Shown here one piece after another: positions 44,920 to 53,771 of a DNA stretch of 60,310 nt (its first letter is position 1; each line of letters begins with the position of its first letter). The notes below the pieces were generated by a model, which did no database searches, was not told the origin of the DNA, and saw nothing but the letters and a program-made list of their open reading frames with translations. Both the position numbers and the translations under genes were made by a program. This DNA is from BOG-938 sp035524315 (GTDB taxonomy: Bacteria; Pseudomonadota; Alphaproteobacteria; Caulobacterales; Caulobacteraceae), in the NCBI GenBank assembly GCA_035524315.1, contig DATKPD010000030.1, forward strand, positions 1 to 60,310. The letters run 5' to 3'.

Positions 44920-46707
44920 ATGGCGGCTTACAGCTTCATCGATCACAAGTTCGACGTGGTGGTGGTCGGCGCGGGTGGCTCTGGCCTTCGCGCGGCGCTT
45001 GGCTGCGCCCAGGCCGGCCTGAAGACCGCCTGCGTGTCCAAGGTGTTCCCGACCCGCTCACACACCGTGGCGGCGCAGGGCGGCATTTCGGCCTCGCTCG
45101 GCAACATGAGCCAGGATGACTGGCGCTGGCACATGTACGACACGGTCAAGGGCTCGGACTGGCTCGGCGACCAGGACTCGATCGAGTACATGGTGCGCAA
45201 CGCCCCCGCGGCGGTCTACGAGCTCGAGCACTGGGGCATGCCCTTCTCGCGCACCGACGAGGGCAAGATCTATCAGCGCGCCTTTGGCGGCATGACCAGC
45301 AACTTCGGCGCGGCCCCGATCCAGCGCACCTGCGCGGCAGCCGACCGCACCGGCCATGCCATGCTGCACACCCTGTATGGCCAGTCGCTCAATCACGACG
45401 TGGACTTCTTCATCGAGTACTTCGCGCTCGACCTGATCATGGACGATGGCGTGTGCCGCGGCGTGACGGCGTGGAAGCTCGACGACGGCACCCTGCACCG
45501 CTTCCAGGCGCAGATGGTGATCCTGGCCACCGGCGGCTATGGCCGCGCCTACTTCTCCTGCACCAGCGCCCATACCTGCACCGGCGACGGCAACGCCATG
45601 GTGCTGCGCGCGGGCCTGCCGTTGCAGGACATGGAGTTCGTGCAGTTCCACCCCACCGGCATCTATGGCGCGGGCGTGCTGATCACCGAAGGCGTGCGCG
45701 GCGAAGGCGGTTACCTGACCAACTCGCAGGGCGAGCGCTTCATGGAGCGTTACGCCCCGTCGGCCAAGGACCTGGCCAGCCGCGACGTGGTCAGCCGCTC
45801 GATGACCATCGAGATCCGCGAAGGGCGCGGGGTGGGTCCGAACAAGGACCACATCTACCTGCACCTGGATCACCTGGATCCCAAGATCATCCACGCGCGC
45901 CTGCCCGGCATCACCGAGAGCGCCAAGGTGTTCGCGGGCGTCGACGTGACCAAGGAGCCGATCCCCGTCCTGCCGACCGTGCACTACAACATGGGCGGCA
46001 TCCCCACGAACTTTAACTCCGAGGTCGTCTCGGGCGAGCACGACAACCCTGACCGCGTGGTGCCCGGCCTGATGGCGGTGGGCGAGGCGGCCTGCGTGTC
46101 AGTCCACGGCGCCAACCGCCTGGGCTCCAATTCGCTGATCGACTTGGTGGTGTTCGGCCGCTCGGCCGCCCTGCGCTGCGCCGATATTCTGAAGGCCGGC
46201 GACAAGCAGCCCGAACTGAAGCCCGAAATGACCGAGGCCCACGTCGCGCGCCTGGACCACTATCGCAACGCATCCGGCTCGACGCCCACCGCCAAGCTGC
46301 GTCTGGAGATGCAGAAGGCGATGCAGGAGGACGCGGCGGTGTTCCGCACAGGCGAGACCCTGGAACAGGGCGTCGGCCGGCTGAAGAACATCTTCTCGCG
46401 CGTGCCCGACCTGCAGGTGTCGGACCGCACCCTGGTGTGGAACACCGATCTGGTCGAGACCCTGGAGTTCGACAATCTGATCGGCCAGGCCGCGGTGACC
46501 GTCAACGGCGCCCTGAACCGGCAGGAAAGCCGCGGCGCCCATGCGCGCGAGGACTTCAGCGCGCGCGACGACGAAAACTGGATGAAGCACACCTTGGCCT
46601 GGTTCGACGGTAAGACCGGCGAAGTGCGCCTCGACTACCGTCCGGTGCACGCCTTCACCATGACCAACGACATCGCCTACATCCCGCCCAAGGCGCGGGT
46701 TTATTGA
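44920..46707 (+). CDS. sdhA: Succinate dehydrogenase flavoprotein subunit
   Basis: Oxidises succinate to fumarate with covalently bound FAD. The 595-residue protein has the FAD fold VVVVGAGGSGLRAALG, the flavinylated His48 in RSHTVAAQGG, the active-site segments QFHPTGIYGAGVLITEG and MGGIPTNFNSEV, and HGANRLGSNSLIDLVVFGRS. Separated from sdhB by 13 bp. Confidence 0.98.
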   Translation: MAAYSFIDHKFDVVVVGAGGSGLRAALGCAQAGLKTACVSKVFPTRSHTVAAQGGISASLGNMSQDDWRWHMYDTVKGSDWLGDQDSIEYMVRNAPAAVYELEHWGMPFSRTDEGKIYQRAFGGMTSNFGAAPIQRTCAAADRTGHAMLHTLYGQSLNHDVDFFIEYFALDLIMDDGVCRGVTAWKLDDGTLHRFQAQMVILATGGYGRAYFSCTSAHTCTGDGNAMVLRAGLPLQDMEFVQFHPTGIYGAGVLITEGVRGEGGYLTNSQGERFMERYAPSAKDLASRDVVSRSMTIEIREGRGVGPNKDHIYLHLDHLDPKIIHARLPGITESAKVFAGVDVTKEPIPVLPTVHYNMGGIPTNFNSEVVSGEHDNPDRVVPGLMAVGEAACVSVHGANRLGSNSLIDLVVFGRSAALRCADILKAGDKQPELKPEMTEAHVARLDHYRNASGSTPTAKLRLEMQKAMQEDAAVFRTGETLEQGVGRLKNIFSRVPDLQVSDRTLVWNTDLVETLEFDNLIGQAAVTVNGALNRQESRGAHAREDFSARDDENWMKHTLAWFDGKTGEVRLDYRPVHAFTMTNDIAYIPPKARVY

Positions 46708-46720
46708 GGAACGTCGCCTG

Positions 46721-47503
46721 ATGGCCGAGTTCGCGCTTCCCAAGAATTCCACGATCGGCAAGGGCAAGCATTGGCCCGCGCCCGCCGGGGCCAAGAAGGT
46801 CAAGACCTTCAAGATTTATCGCTACGACCCGGAAACCGGTCAGAACCCGCGTTGGGACACCTACGACGTGGATGTCGGCGCCTGCGGGCCGATGGTGCTG
46901 GACGCCATCATCCACATCAAGAACACCATGGACCCGACCTTGGCGTTCCGCCGCTCGTGCCGCGAAGGCGTGTGCGGGTCGTGCGCCATGAACATCGGCG
47001 GTCGCAACACCCTGGCCTGCACCCACGCCTGGGCTGACGTGCCCGGCAAGGACCTGCAGATCTCGCCCCTGCCGCACATGCCGGTGGTGCGCGACCTGGT
47101 GCCGGACCTGACCCTGTTCTACGCCCAGTACGCCTCGATCGAGCCGTGGCTGCACACCACCACGCCCACGCCCCGCACCGAATGGAAGCAGTCGCCCGAC
47201 GACCGCGCCAAGCTCGATGGGCTCTATGAGTGCATCCTGTGCGCCTGCTGCTCGACCTCGTGCCCCAGCTACTGGTGGAACGGCGACCGCTACCTTGGCC
47301 CCGCCGTGCTGCTACAGGCCTACCGTTGGCTGATCGACACCCGCGACGAAGCCACCGGCGACCGGCTCGACGCTCTGGAAGACCCGTTCAAGCTCTATCG
47401 CTGCCACACCATCATGAACTGCGCTCAGGTGTGCCCCAAGGGCCTGAACCCGGCCAAGGCCATCGCCGAGATCAAGAAGATGATGGTCGAACGCGTCCTG
47501 TAG
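46721..47503 (+). CDS. sdhB: Succinate dehydrogenase iron-sulfur subunit
   Basis: Electron-transfer subunit with three clusters. The 260-residue protein shows the 2Fe-2S ligands in SCREGVCGSCAMNIGG ... LAC, the 4Fe-4S motif CILCACCSTSCPSYWW and the 3Fe-4S/4Fe-4S region CHTIMNCAQVCPKGLNP. It completes sdhCDAB. Confidence 0.98.
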   Translation: MAEFALPKNSTIGKGKHWPAPAGAKKVKTFKIYRYDPETGQNPRWDTYDVDVGACGPMVLDAIIHIKNTMDPTLAFRRSCREGVCGSCAMNIGGRNTLACTHAWADVPGKDLQISPLPHMPVVRDLVPDLTLFYAQYASIEPWLHTTTPTPRTEWKQSPDDRAKLDGLYECILCACCSTSCPSYWWNGDRYLGPAVLLQAYRWLIDTRDEATGDRLDALEDPFKLYRCHTIMNCAQVCPKGLNPAKAIAEIKKMMVERVL

Positions 47504-47569
47504 CTTTCCATCGCCGCGCGTTCTGGCGCGCAACCCGGATTCTTTTTTTGCGCCGCGCGCTCAGAGATC

Positions 47570-47890
47570 ATGCCCAAGATCACCTACATCGAACATTCCG
47601 GCAAATCCCACACCGTCGAGGTCCGCAAGGGTCTGTCGGTGATGGAGGGGGCGGTGAAGAACAACATCCCCGGCATCGACGCCGACTGCGGCGGCGCCTG
47701 CGCCTGCGCCACCTGCCACGTCTATGTCGACGAAGCCTGGCAGGCCAAGACCGGCTCGGCCTCCTCGATGGAGGAAAGCATGCTGGACTTCGCCAGCGAG
47801 GTGCAGCCCAATTCGCGCCTGTCGTGCCAGATCAAGGTCACTGACGATCTGGACGGCCTGATCGTGCGCATGCCGGAAAACCAGCACTAA
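47570..47890 (+). CDS. Adrenodoxin-type [2Fe-2S] ferredoxin
   Basis: A 106-residue ferredoxin with ligands C40, C46, C49 (CGGACACATCHVYV) and C86 (RLSCQIKV), the vertebrate/adrenodoxin-type spacing C-x5-C-x2-C. Such proteins feed electrons to P450s or to Fe-S assembly. The 66-bp gap after sdhB includes a run of seven T, but no convincing hairpin sits beside it. No P450 gene is in the window, so the partner is unknown. Confidence 0.93.
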   Translation: MPKITYIEHSGKSHTVEVRKGLSVMEGAVKNNIPGIDADCGGACACATCHVYVDEAWQAKTGSASSMEESMLDFASEVQPNSRLSCQIKVTDDLDGLIVRMPENQH

Positions 47891-47900
47891 GGATTTCGTC

Positions 47901-48224
47901 GTGAAAGACCTCGGCGCCCTGATGAAGCAGGCCCAGGCCATGCAGGCCAAGCTGCAGGCGGCCCAGGCCAGACTGAGCGAGACCGAGGTCGAGGGCCAGG
48001 CTGGCAACGGGCTGGTCAGGCTGACCTTGCTTGGCACCGGCGCGCTCAAGGCCGTGCGGCTGGACGACAGCCTGCTGCAGCCGGGCGAGAGCGAGCTGGC
48101 CGGCGACCTGATCGTCGCCGCCCACGCCGACGCCAAAGCCAGGCTCGACGCCCTGCAGGCCGAGTTGATGCAGGCCGCCGCCGGGCCGCTCGCCGGCATG
48201 GGCCTGCCGGGCCTGAAGTTCTAG
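47901..48224 (+). CDS. YbaB/EbfC family nucleoid-associated protein
   Basis: A 107-residue DNA-binding dimer protein: MKDLGALMKQAQAMQAKLQAAQARLSETEV coiled-coil start and a GNGLVRLTLLGTGALKAVRLD core. Start is GTG at 47901 with AAGGA at 7-11 bases. Linked to recR by 4 bp, as in most bacteria, though dnaX, usually upstream, is not here. Confidence 0.93.
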   Translation: MKDLGALMKQAQAMQAKLQAAQARLSETEVEGQAGNGLVRLTLLGTGALKAVRLDDSLLQPGESELAGDLIVAAHADAKARLDALQAELMQAAAGPLAGMGLPGLKF

Positions 48225-48228
48225 TCCG

Positions 48229-48831
48229 ATGTCAGTAAGCGCCGGTCCCGAGATCGAGCGCCTGATCGCCTTGCTCAGCAAGCTGCCGGGCCTGGGCCCG
48301 CGCTCGGCGCGCCGGGCCGCCCTGATCCTACTCAAGCGCAAGGAGCAGCTGCTCCTGCCCCTGGCCCAGGCGCTGGCCGAGGCCGGGCGGACGATCAGGA
48401 CCTGCTCGACCTGCGGCTCACTCGACACCACCGATCCTTGCGCCATCTGCGCCGATCCCGCGCGCGACCAGGGCCTGATCTGCGTGGTGGAGGAGGTCGG
48501 CGCCCTGTGGGCGCTGGAGCGCGGCGGGTCCTACCGCGGCCGCTATCACGTGCTTGGCGGCTTGTTGTCGGCGCTCGACGGCGTCGGGCCCGAGGCCCTG
48601 CGCGTCAGTGAACTGACGGCCCGCGCCGCGGCCGACGCGGTGCGCGAGGTGATCCTGGCCCTGCCGGCCACGGTGGATGGTCAGACCACGGCCCATTACC
48701 TGTCCGAGCGCGTGGCCGGGCTCGACGTGGCGGTCACCAGCCTGGCGCGCGGCGTCCCGGTGGGCGGCGAACTCGACTGGCTCGACGACGGCACCATCGC
48801 CCAGGCGCTCAGGGCGCGAAGACCAGCTTAA
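48229..48831 (+). CDS. recR: Recombination protein RecR
   Basis: Works with RecF/RecO to load RecA at gaps. The 200-residue protein has the helix-hairpin-helix LSKLPGLGPRSARRAAL, a zinc finger (CSTCG ... CAIC), the Toprim domain ICVVEEVGALWALE and YHVLGGLLSALDGVGPE, and a C-terminal RGVPVGGELDWLDDGTIAQAL. Confidence 0.97.
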   Translation: MSVSAGPEIERLIALLSKLPGLGPRSARRAALILLKRKEQLLLPLAQALAEAGRTIRTCSTCGSLDTTDPCAICADPARDQGLICVVEEVGALWALERGGSYRGRYHVLGGLLSALDGVGPEALRVSELTARAAADAVREVILALPATVDGQTTAHYLSERVAGLDVAVTSLARGVPVGGELDWLDDGTIAQALRARRPA

Positions 48832-48910
48832 ATCGAACCTTCCGCCAGAGGCGCGTGAGCGCTCTGCCAAGCTTGGCGTCGCGCCTGAAATTTGGAAACG
48901 CACACCTAGC

Positions 48911-48935
48911 GGAACCCTGTTCGGCGAAGCTCGTT
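48911..48935 (+). promoter_or_regulatory. Near-consensus sigma-T/EcfG general-stress promoter
   Basis: GGAAC (48911-48915), exactly 16 bases, then CGTT (48932-48935). This matches the alphaproteobacterial general stress response consensus GGAAC-N16-17-CGTT. Expected transcription start is about 48942-48945, giving a leader of about 43 nt before the small secreted protein gene. Confidence 0.65.
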
Positions 48936-48986
48936 CCCCTCGCCAGAGGACGCCGCGTGAGGCGGCAGCCGAAAGAGGAGGACACG

Positions 48987-49268
48987 ATGCGTTCCTTGAA
49001 GACAGTTCTGGTCACCGCCGTCGCCGTTTCGACCCTGGGCTTGGGCGTGAGCGCGATGGCCGTCGCGCCGGCCTCCGCGGCGATCGCATGCAACAAGGCC
49101 GGCGAGTGCTGGCATGTCGATCGTCGCCCGCGCTATGCGCCGGCCCTTGGGATCGTGATCCATCCGGACGACTGGTATTTCCACCAGCATTGGGACAACG
49201 ACCATCGCTGGCACGACTATCGCGACGGTCGCGGCTATTGGCGCAACGGCGTTTGGGTCACTTTCTGA
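48987..49268 (+). CDS. Small secreted protein, probable general-stress gene
   Basis: A 93-residue protein with a signal peptide (MRSLKTVLVTAVAVSTLGLGVSAMAVAPASAA). The mature part of about 62 residues has two Cys (ACNKAGECWHVDRR), a PDDWYFHQHWDNDHRWHDY stretch rich in His, Trp and Asp, and ends GRGYWRNGVWVTF. I do not know its function; the His/Asp-rich pattern could bind metal, but that is only a guess. GAGGAGGA before the ATG gives a strong start. A terminator follows at 49293. Confidence 0.75.
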   Translation: MRSLKTVLVTAVAVSTLGLGVSAMAVAPASAAIACNKAGECWHVDRRPRYAPALGIVIHPDDWYFHQHWDNDHRWHDYRDGRGYWRNGVWVTF

Positions 49269-49292
49269 TCCCGGCCGAAGCGGTCTAGTTTG

Positions 49293-49326
49293 AAGGGGCG
49301 GCTATCTGGCCGCCCCTTTGTTTTTG
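49293..49326 (+). terminator. Intrinsic terminator after small secreted protein gene
   Basis: AAGGGGCGGC (49293-49302) and GCCGCCCCTT (49309-49318) form a perfect stem with loop TATCTG, followed by TGTTTTT. Makes the secreted protein gene a monocistron with its own promoter. Confidence 0.85.
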
Positions 49327-49356
49327 CGCCGCGCGCCGCGGCGGGATGGCGGGCCC

Positions 49357-50088
49357 ATGCCCCGGATCATGACCTACAACGTCCACCGCTGCGTGGGCGT
49401 CGACCGCAAGCTCGATCTGGCGCGGGTGGCGGCGGTGATCGCCCAGGCCAGGCCGGATATCGTCGCGCTGCAGGAGCTCGACGTCGGTCGCCGGCGCACC
49501 GGCGGGGTCGATCAGGCTCATGCGCTGGCGGCGCGGCTGGGCATGGCCTTCCACTTCAACGCCGCCATGCGGGTTGAGGAGGAACAGTACGGCGACGCCG
49601 TCCTGGCGGCGGGTGGGCTGTCGCTGATCAAGGCCGGTCCTTTGCCAGGGTCCAAAGCTCTGCGTGGGCTGGAGCCGCGCGGGGCCCTGCTGGTCGAGGC
49701 CGAGATCGGCGGGCGGCGCCTGCGCGTGCTCAACAGCCACCTGGGCCTGGTGCCCCACGAGCAGCGCGCCCAGGCCGCGGCGCTGGCCGGGCCCGAGTGG
49801 CTGGGCCGGGCGCGCGAGGGAACCCCAACCATCCTGCTGGGGGACTTCAACGCCACCCCCTTGCAGGCGCCGCACCGCATTCTGGCGCGGTCCATGACCG
49901 ACGCGCGCCTGGCCCTCGGCGGGGCGCACGCCCAGCCGACCTTTCCCTCGCGACTGCCGGTCCTGCCGATCGACCATGTGCTGCTCAGCGCCGGATTGAG
50001 GGTGACCGGCCTGCACGCCTTCGCCGTCCCTCTCGCGCGGACCGCGTCAGACCACCTGCCCCTGGTTGTCGACTTCGACTTTGCCTGA
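49357..50088 (+). CDS. Endonuclease/exonuclease/phosphatase (EEP) family protein
   Basis: A 243-residue cytoplasmic metal-dependent phosphoesterase. EEP motifs: MTYNVHRCVG, DIVALQELD, NSHLGLVPHEQR, LLGDFNATP and the C-terminal SDHLPLVVDF. Substrate unknown (nucleic acid, phosphoinositide or phospholipid headgroup). The ATG at 49357 (MPRIMTYNVH) is preferred to a TTG at 49318. Its 3' end overlaps convergent pld by 42 bp; EEP and PLD genes sit together in many alphaproteobacteria, suggesting a shared lipid role. Confidence 0.88.
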   Translation: MPRIMTYNVHRCVGVDRKLDLARVAAVIAQARPDIVALQELDVGRRRTGGVDQAHALAARLGMAFHFNAAMRVEEEQYGDAVLAAGGLSLIKAGPLPGSKALRGLEPRGALLVEAEIGGRRLRVLNSHLGLVPHEQRAQAAALAGPEWLGRAREGTPTILLGDFNATPLQAPHRILARSMTDARLALGGAHAQPTFPSRLPVLPIDHVLLSAGLRVTGLHAFAVPLARTASDHLPLVVDFDFA

Positions 50089-51603
50089 CTTGCGGCGGGC
50101 GCCCGCCAGGGCCCGCGCGGCCGGGTCGAGCAGGCGTCGCCGCAGCAGGGGCTTGAACGAGTCCGCAGGGCTAGTCGGATCCCCCAGATGCAGAGCCGAG
50201 ATGATGCGCGCGAGCGGGCCCATCAGCAGGGGCTGCATCGGCCGTAGCCGCGCCTTACCCCCTTCGGTCAGGCGGTCGAGCGCCTTCACCAGCCCGCGGT
50301 GTTCGGCGATGGCCGCTTCCATGTGCGGCCCGCTCATGCCCAGGAAATGACCGACCATGCGCGCGCGCACCGCCTCGATCGTGCGGGCCTGGTCCGACCC
50401 TGGCGGCGCTTCCAGCGCCAGGTCGCACTCGGTGTCGAACCCCGCCGAGCGATGGTTGAGATTGGCCGAGCCCACCCGCAGCATCACGTCGTCGATCACG
50501 CTGACCTTGGAGTGGACGATGATCGGCCGGCCGTGACTGGTATGGGGGCAATAGGCGCGGAAGCGGCCGTGCCGGTCGGCCGCCTTGAGCCGCTCGATCA
50601 GCTTCCAGCGGGTGCGGTCCATGGTCCAGCGATCGAAATAGCTGGGGCTGTGCGCCGAAGAGATCAACACCACGTCCGGGCCGTCCGGCTCGGCCAGGCG
50701 CTCGGCCAGGGCTTCGCCCACCGGGACCGAGGTGAAATACTGGTTCTCCAGATAAATGGTGCGGCGCGCGTGGCGGATGGCGTCCAGATGCAGCGCCTCG
50801 ATCTCGCGGACCTCGGGCCGGCCGCGCCACGCCGGTTCGGTGCGGGCGATGGCGATGCGCGCCTGGCGCCACTGGGGCGCGATCATATGCGGCCAGGGGT
50901 CGTGCCGCTCGACGTCGCGGTCGGCGGGGTCGACGGGGGCAGGCGGCCGCAGGCCTGCCCTGGCCCAGCGTCGGCGCGCCAGATCCCCTAGGGCCCGGGC
51001 CGCGTCGCCGTCGACCAGCATGGTCGTCTCGTGCCGCGGAGCGTGACGCGCCCCGCCCGGCATGACCCGTCGCATGTCGTGGTCGCGGTGGCCCGTGGAA
51101 TCCCACCGGTCGACCCCGAAATCGCCGCCGCTGACGAAGGCCACGCAATCGTCGACCACCAGAACCTTCTGGTGGTGACAGGCGCCGAACGGCGTGGCCG
51201 CGTCCAGTTCGAAACGCACCCGCGTGCCCAGGAACCCCCAACGCGCACGGTGCGGGAAGAACCGTTGCGAGGCGCTGATCGGCAGGGCCGATTTCCAGAT
51301 CAAAACCCGGATATCCAGTTCGGGCCGCAGGGCCGCCAGTCGGGGCAGCAGGACGCCGATCTCGTCGGGGCCGTTGGGGTTGCCTTCGGCGTCAGGCGTC
51401 AGGCGCGTGCGCGGATCGAATCCCCAGCCCAGCAGCAGGACTGAGCGGCGCGCCCGGTGCAGGGCGGCCATGGCGGCGGCGAAATAGGCTCCGCTGTCGA
51501 TCAGCACGGCCGCGCGCTGGGCCGTGACGACGCGCCAAGCATCGCCGGGCCGGAAGGCGTCCGACCCGAAATCCTCTGCGTGAAAGTCCGATGATCCGTC
51601 CAT
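50047..51603 (-). CDS. Phospholipase D / cardiolipin synthase-like protein
   Basis: A 518-residue PLD-superfamily protein with two HKD motifs: CHHQKVLVVDDCVAFVSGGD (HxKx4D) and IVHSKVSVIDDVMLRVGSANLNHRS. It has no clear signal peptide or N-terminal TM segments, unlike typical Cls. It hydrolyses or transfers phosphatidyl groups, at the membrane surface. Starts MDGSSDFHAEDFG at 51603; an in-frame ATG at 51627 is also possible. The open frame continues far upstream through the Nudix gene but only as a shadow. Confidence 0.88.
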   Translation of the reverse strand: MDGSSDFHAEDFGSDAFRPGDAWRVVTAQRAAVLIDSGAYFAAAMAALHRARRSVLLLGWGFDPRTRLTPDAEGNPNGPDEIGVLLPRLAALRPELDIRVLIWKSALPISASQRFFPHRARWGFLGTRVRFELDAATPFGACHHQKVLVVDDCVAFVSGGDFGVDRWDSTGHRDHDMRRVMPGGARHAPRHETTMLVDGDAARALGDLARRRWARAGLRPPAPVDPADRDVERHDPWPHMIAPQWRQARIAIARTEPAWRGRPEVREIEALHLDAIRHARRTIYLENQYFTSVPVGEALAERLAEPDGPDVVLISSAHSPSYFDRWTMDRTRWKLIERLKAADRHGRFRAYCPHTSHGRPIIVHSKVSVIDDVMLRVGSANLNHRSAGFDTECDLALEAPPGSDQARTIEAVRARMVGHFLGMSGPHMEAAIAEHRGLVKALDRLTEGGKARLRPMQPLLMGPLARIISALHLGDPTSPADSFKPLLRRRLLDPAARALAGARRKSGKVEVDNQGQVV

Positions 51604-51720
51604 CGCCACCCGCTCTAGCCTGACCATAACGCGGATCGAGGCGAATGGTGGATGCCGGCCTTGCGGTACGCGCCGCGGACCGTCAGGAAGGGCGGCCGAC
51701 CGGGCGCTTTGGGGGCTTTC

Positions 51721-52287
51721 ATGACGCCGCGTATCCTGCAGCAGACCGTCATCCACCAAGGCTGGGGGCGTTACCTGCTGCTCCAGGTCGATCTCGGCGG
51801 CGGGGTAGTGGTCGAGCGCCAGATGGACGACCACGGCTCGGCCGCGTGTGTGCTGCCCTATGACGCCGCCAAGCGCACTGCGTTCCTGGTGCGGCTGATC
51901 CGCGCCGGACCTCTGTTCAAGGGCGAGCCGGCGCATCTGGTCGAGGCGGCGGCGGGGATCATCGACACGGGCGAGACCGGCGAGGCCTGCGCCCGGCGCG
52001 AGGCGATGGAGGAGACGGGCCTGAGGCTCGGCGCGCTCGAGCCGGTCGCATTTGCTTGGGCGTCGCCCTCGATCAGCACCGAGCGGATCGATCTCTACCT
52101 TGCGCCCGTCACGGCGGCGGACCGCGTCGCGGCCGGCGGCGGCCTGGCCGAGGAGCACGAAGGCATTGAGGTGCTGGAGGTCCCGCTCGCCGAGCTGTGG
52201 CGCGCGACCCAGGCGGGCGAGATCCACGATCTGAAGACCCTGGTGCTGATCTACGCGCTCCACGCGCGCCGGCCGGAGCTGTTCTGA
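51721..52287 (+). CDS. Nudix hydrolase, ADP-ribose pyrophosphatase type
   Basis: A 188-residue hydrolase of nucleoside diphosphate-X bonds. The Nudix box GIIDTGETGEACARREAMEETGL fits Gx5Ex7REUxEExGU exactly (about residues 80-102). The layout, with an N-terminal beta-strand domain before the box and ASPSISTERIDLYLA after, resembles NudF/NudK-type ADP-ribose or GDP-mannose pyrophosphatases. Start at ATG 51721. Confidence 0.88.
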   Translation: MTPRILQQTVIHQGWGRYLLLQVDLGGGVVVERQMDDHGSAACVLPYDAAKRTAFLVRLIRAGPLFKGEPAHLVEAAAGIIDTGETGEACARREAMEETGLRLGALEPVAFAWASPSISTERIDLYLAPVTAADRVAAGGGLAEEHEGIEVLEVPLAELWRATQAGEIHDLKTLVLIYALHARRPELF

Positions 52288-52326
52288 GGCGGCGCAGCCT
52301 TGCCCCAGGGGCGCGGCCCCGCCAAG

Positions 52327-53640
52327 ATGCGCGCGTTCATGTCCAAGCCCCCAGTCGATTCCCCGTTTCCCGCCGGCGTCCCAGCCCTTGAGGCCGTGGT
52401 GGAAAACCCGGCCACTCTGCGCGAGTTGTTGGCGATCAAACCCTATGTGCGGTTTTGGACCGGCCGGGTGTGCAACAGCCTGGCGGCCCAGATCCAGTCC
52501 ATCGCCCTGGCGTGGGAAATCTACGAGGTCGCCCGCCACAGCGTTTCGGTCAATCGCGCGGCCTTCGCGGTGGGCATGCTGGGCTTGGCCCAGTTCCTGC
52601 CGATGATCGCCCTGACCCTGTTCGCCGGGCACGCCGCCGACCGTTACGACCGGCGCCGGATCATGATCGCCAGCCTGTGCCTGCAATTCGCCACCGCCGC
52701 CGTGTTCGCCGTGATGGTGTGGAGCGGCCTCAAGGCCGTCTGGCCGATCTATGGCGTGGCGGCGGTGTTCGGGGCTGGACGGGCCTTCTATCAGCCTTCG
52801 GCCACCGCCCTGGTGCCGACCCTCGTCGAGCGCCGGATGATTCCGCGCGCCATCGTGTTCAATTCGGCCGGCAACCAGGGCGCGACCATCCTAGGTCCGG
52901 CCATCGGCGGGCTGATCGTGGCGGCCTCCCCGCTGGCGGCCTTCGCCGTTTCGGCGGTGCTGTTCCTGGGCGCGATCGCGTCCTTGTCCGCCATGACCTC
53001 GCCGCCGCGCGCCGAGCCAGCCTCGACCGCCTCGCGCTGGACCTTGATCGCCGAGGGCCTGCGCTATGTCTGGACCACCAAGATCGTGCTGGGGGCCATC
53101 ACCCTGGACCTGTTCGCCGTGCTGCTGGGCGGGGCCACCGCCCTGTTGCCGGTGTACGCGCGCGACATCCTTCACGTGGGGCCGCAAGGCTTCGGCGTAT
53201 TGCGCGCGGCGCCCTCGGCCGGGGCCCTGCTGACCGGATTCGTCCTGGCCGCCCGGCCGCTGAAGTCCAAGGTTGGACTGAAGATGTTCCTGGGCGTGGG
53301 CCTGTTCGGGGCGTCCACTGTGGTGTTCGCCCTGTCGCGTTCGATGGTGGTCAGCGCCGTGGCCCTGGCGACGCTGGGGGCGGGGGACATGATCTCGGTC
53401 TTCGTGCGCCAGAGCCTGGTGCAGATCGTCACGCCCAACGCCATGCGCGGCCGCGTGGCGGCGGTGTCGGGCCTGTTCATCGGCGCCTCAAACGAGTTGG
53501 GCGAGTTCGAATCCGGGACCTTGGCGCGGCTGCTCGGCCCCATAGGATCGGCGCTGTTCGGCGGATGCGGGGCGATCGCGGTCACTCTCGCCTGGGCGTT
53601 CCTGTTCCCGGCCTTGCGCAAGGCCGATAAGCTGGAATAG
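52327..53640 (+). CDS. MFS transporter (EntS-like exporter family)
   Basis: An inner-membrane major facilitator of about 437 residues with 11-12 predicted TM helices. After a soluble lead (to about residue 45) comes YVRFWTGRVCNSLAAQIQSIALAWEIYEVA, then loop 2-3 with the signature AGHAADRYDRRRIM and a mid-protein AFYQPSATALVPTLV segment typical of the EntS/MFS_3-like group. Substrate unknown; these often export siderophores or drugs. Two starts are possible (ATG 52327 or 52339), neither with a good ribosome binding site. Confidence 0.87.
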   Translation: MRAFMSKPPVDSPFPAGVPALEAVVENPATLRELLAIKPYVRFWTGRVCNSLAAQIQSIALAWEIYEVARHSVSVNRAAFAVGMLGLAQFLPMIALTLFAGHAADRYDRRRIMIASLCLQFATAAVFAVMVWSGLKAVWPIYGVAAVFGAGRAFYQPSATALVPTLVERRMIPRAIVFNSAGNQGATILGPAIGGLIVAASPLAAFAVSAVLFLGAIASLSAMTSPPRAEPASTASRWTLIAEGLRYVWTTKIVLGAITLDLFAVLLGGATALLPVYARDILHVGPQGFGVLRAAPSAGALLTGFVLAARPLKSKVGLKMFLGVGLFGASTVVFALSRSMVVSAVALATLGAGDMISVFVRQSLVQIVTPNAMRGRVAAVSGLFIGASNELGEFESGTLARLLGPIGSALFGGCGAIAVTLAWAFLFPALRKADKLE

Positions 53641-53771
53641 GGGCCCTGTCTGGTTGGCCTGGCCGTCGGACAGCCCCTTGTGGGACCGGCATTTTCGTCG
53701 GATGCCTGACAAAATGTTGCGGGCGGGCTAGGACTTGTCGGTCGCGCTCGATTGCGACCCGGAGTTTGCCC

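Noticed and set aside
51604..52686. N-terminal extension of the phospholipase D frame through the Nudix gene
   Set aside because: The extra residues are shadow-like and the Nudix gene with a perfect Nudix box occupies the opposite strand.
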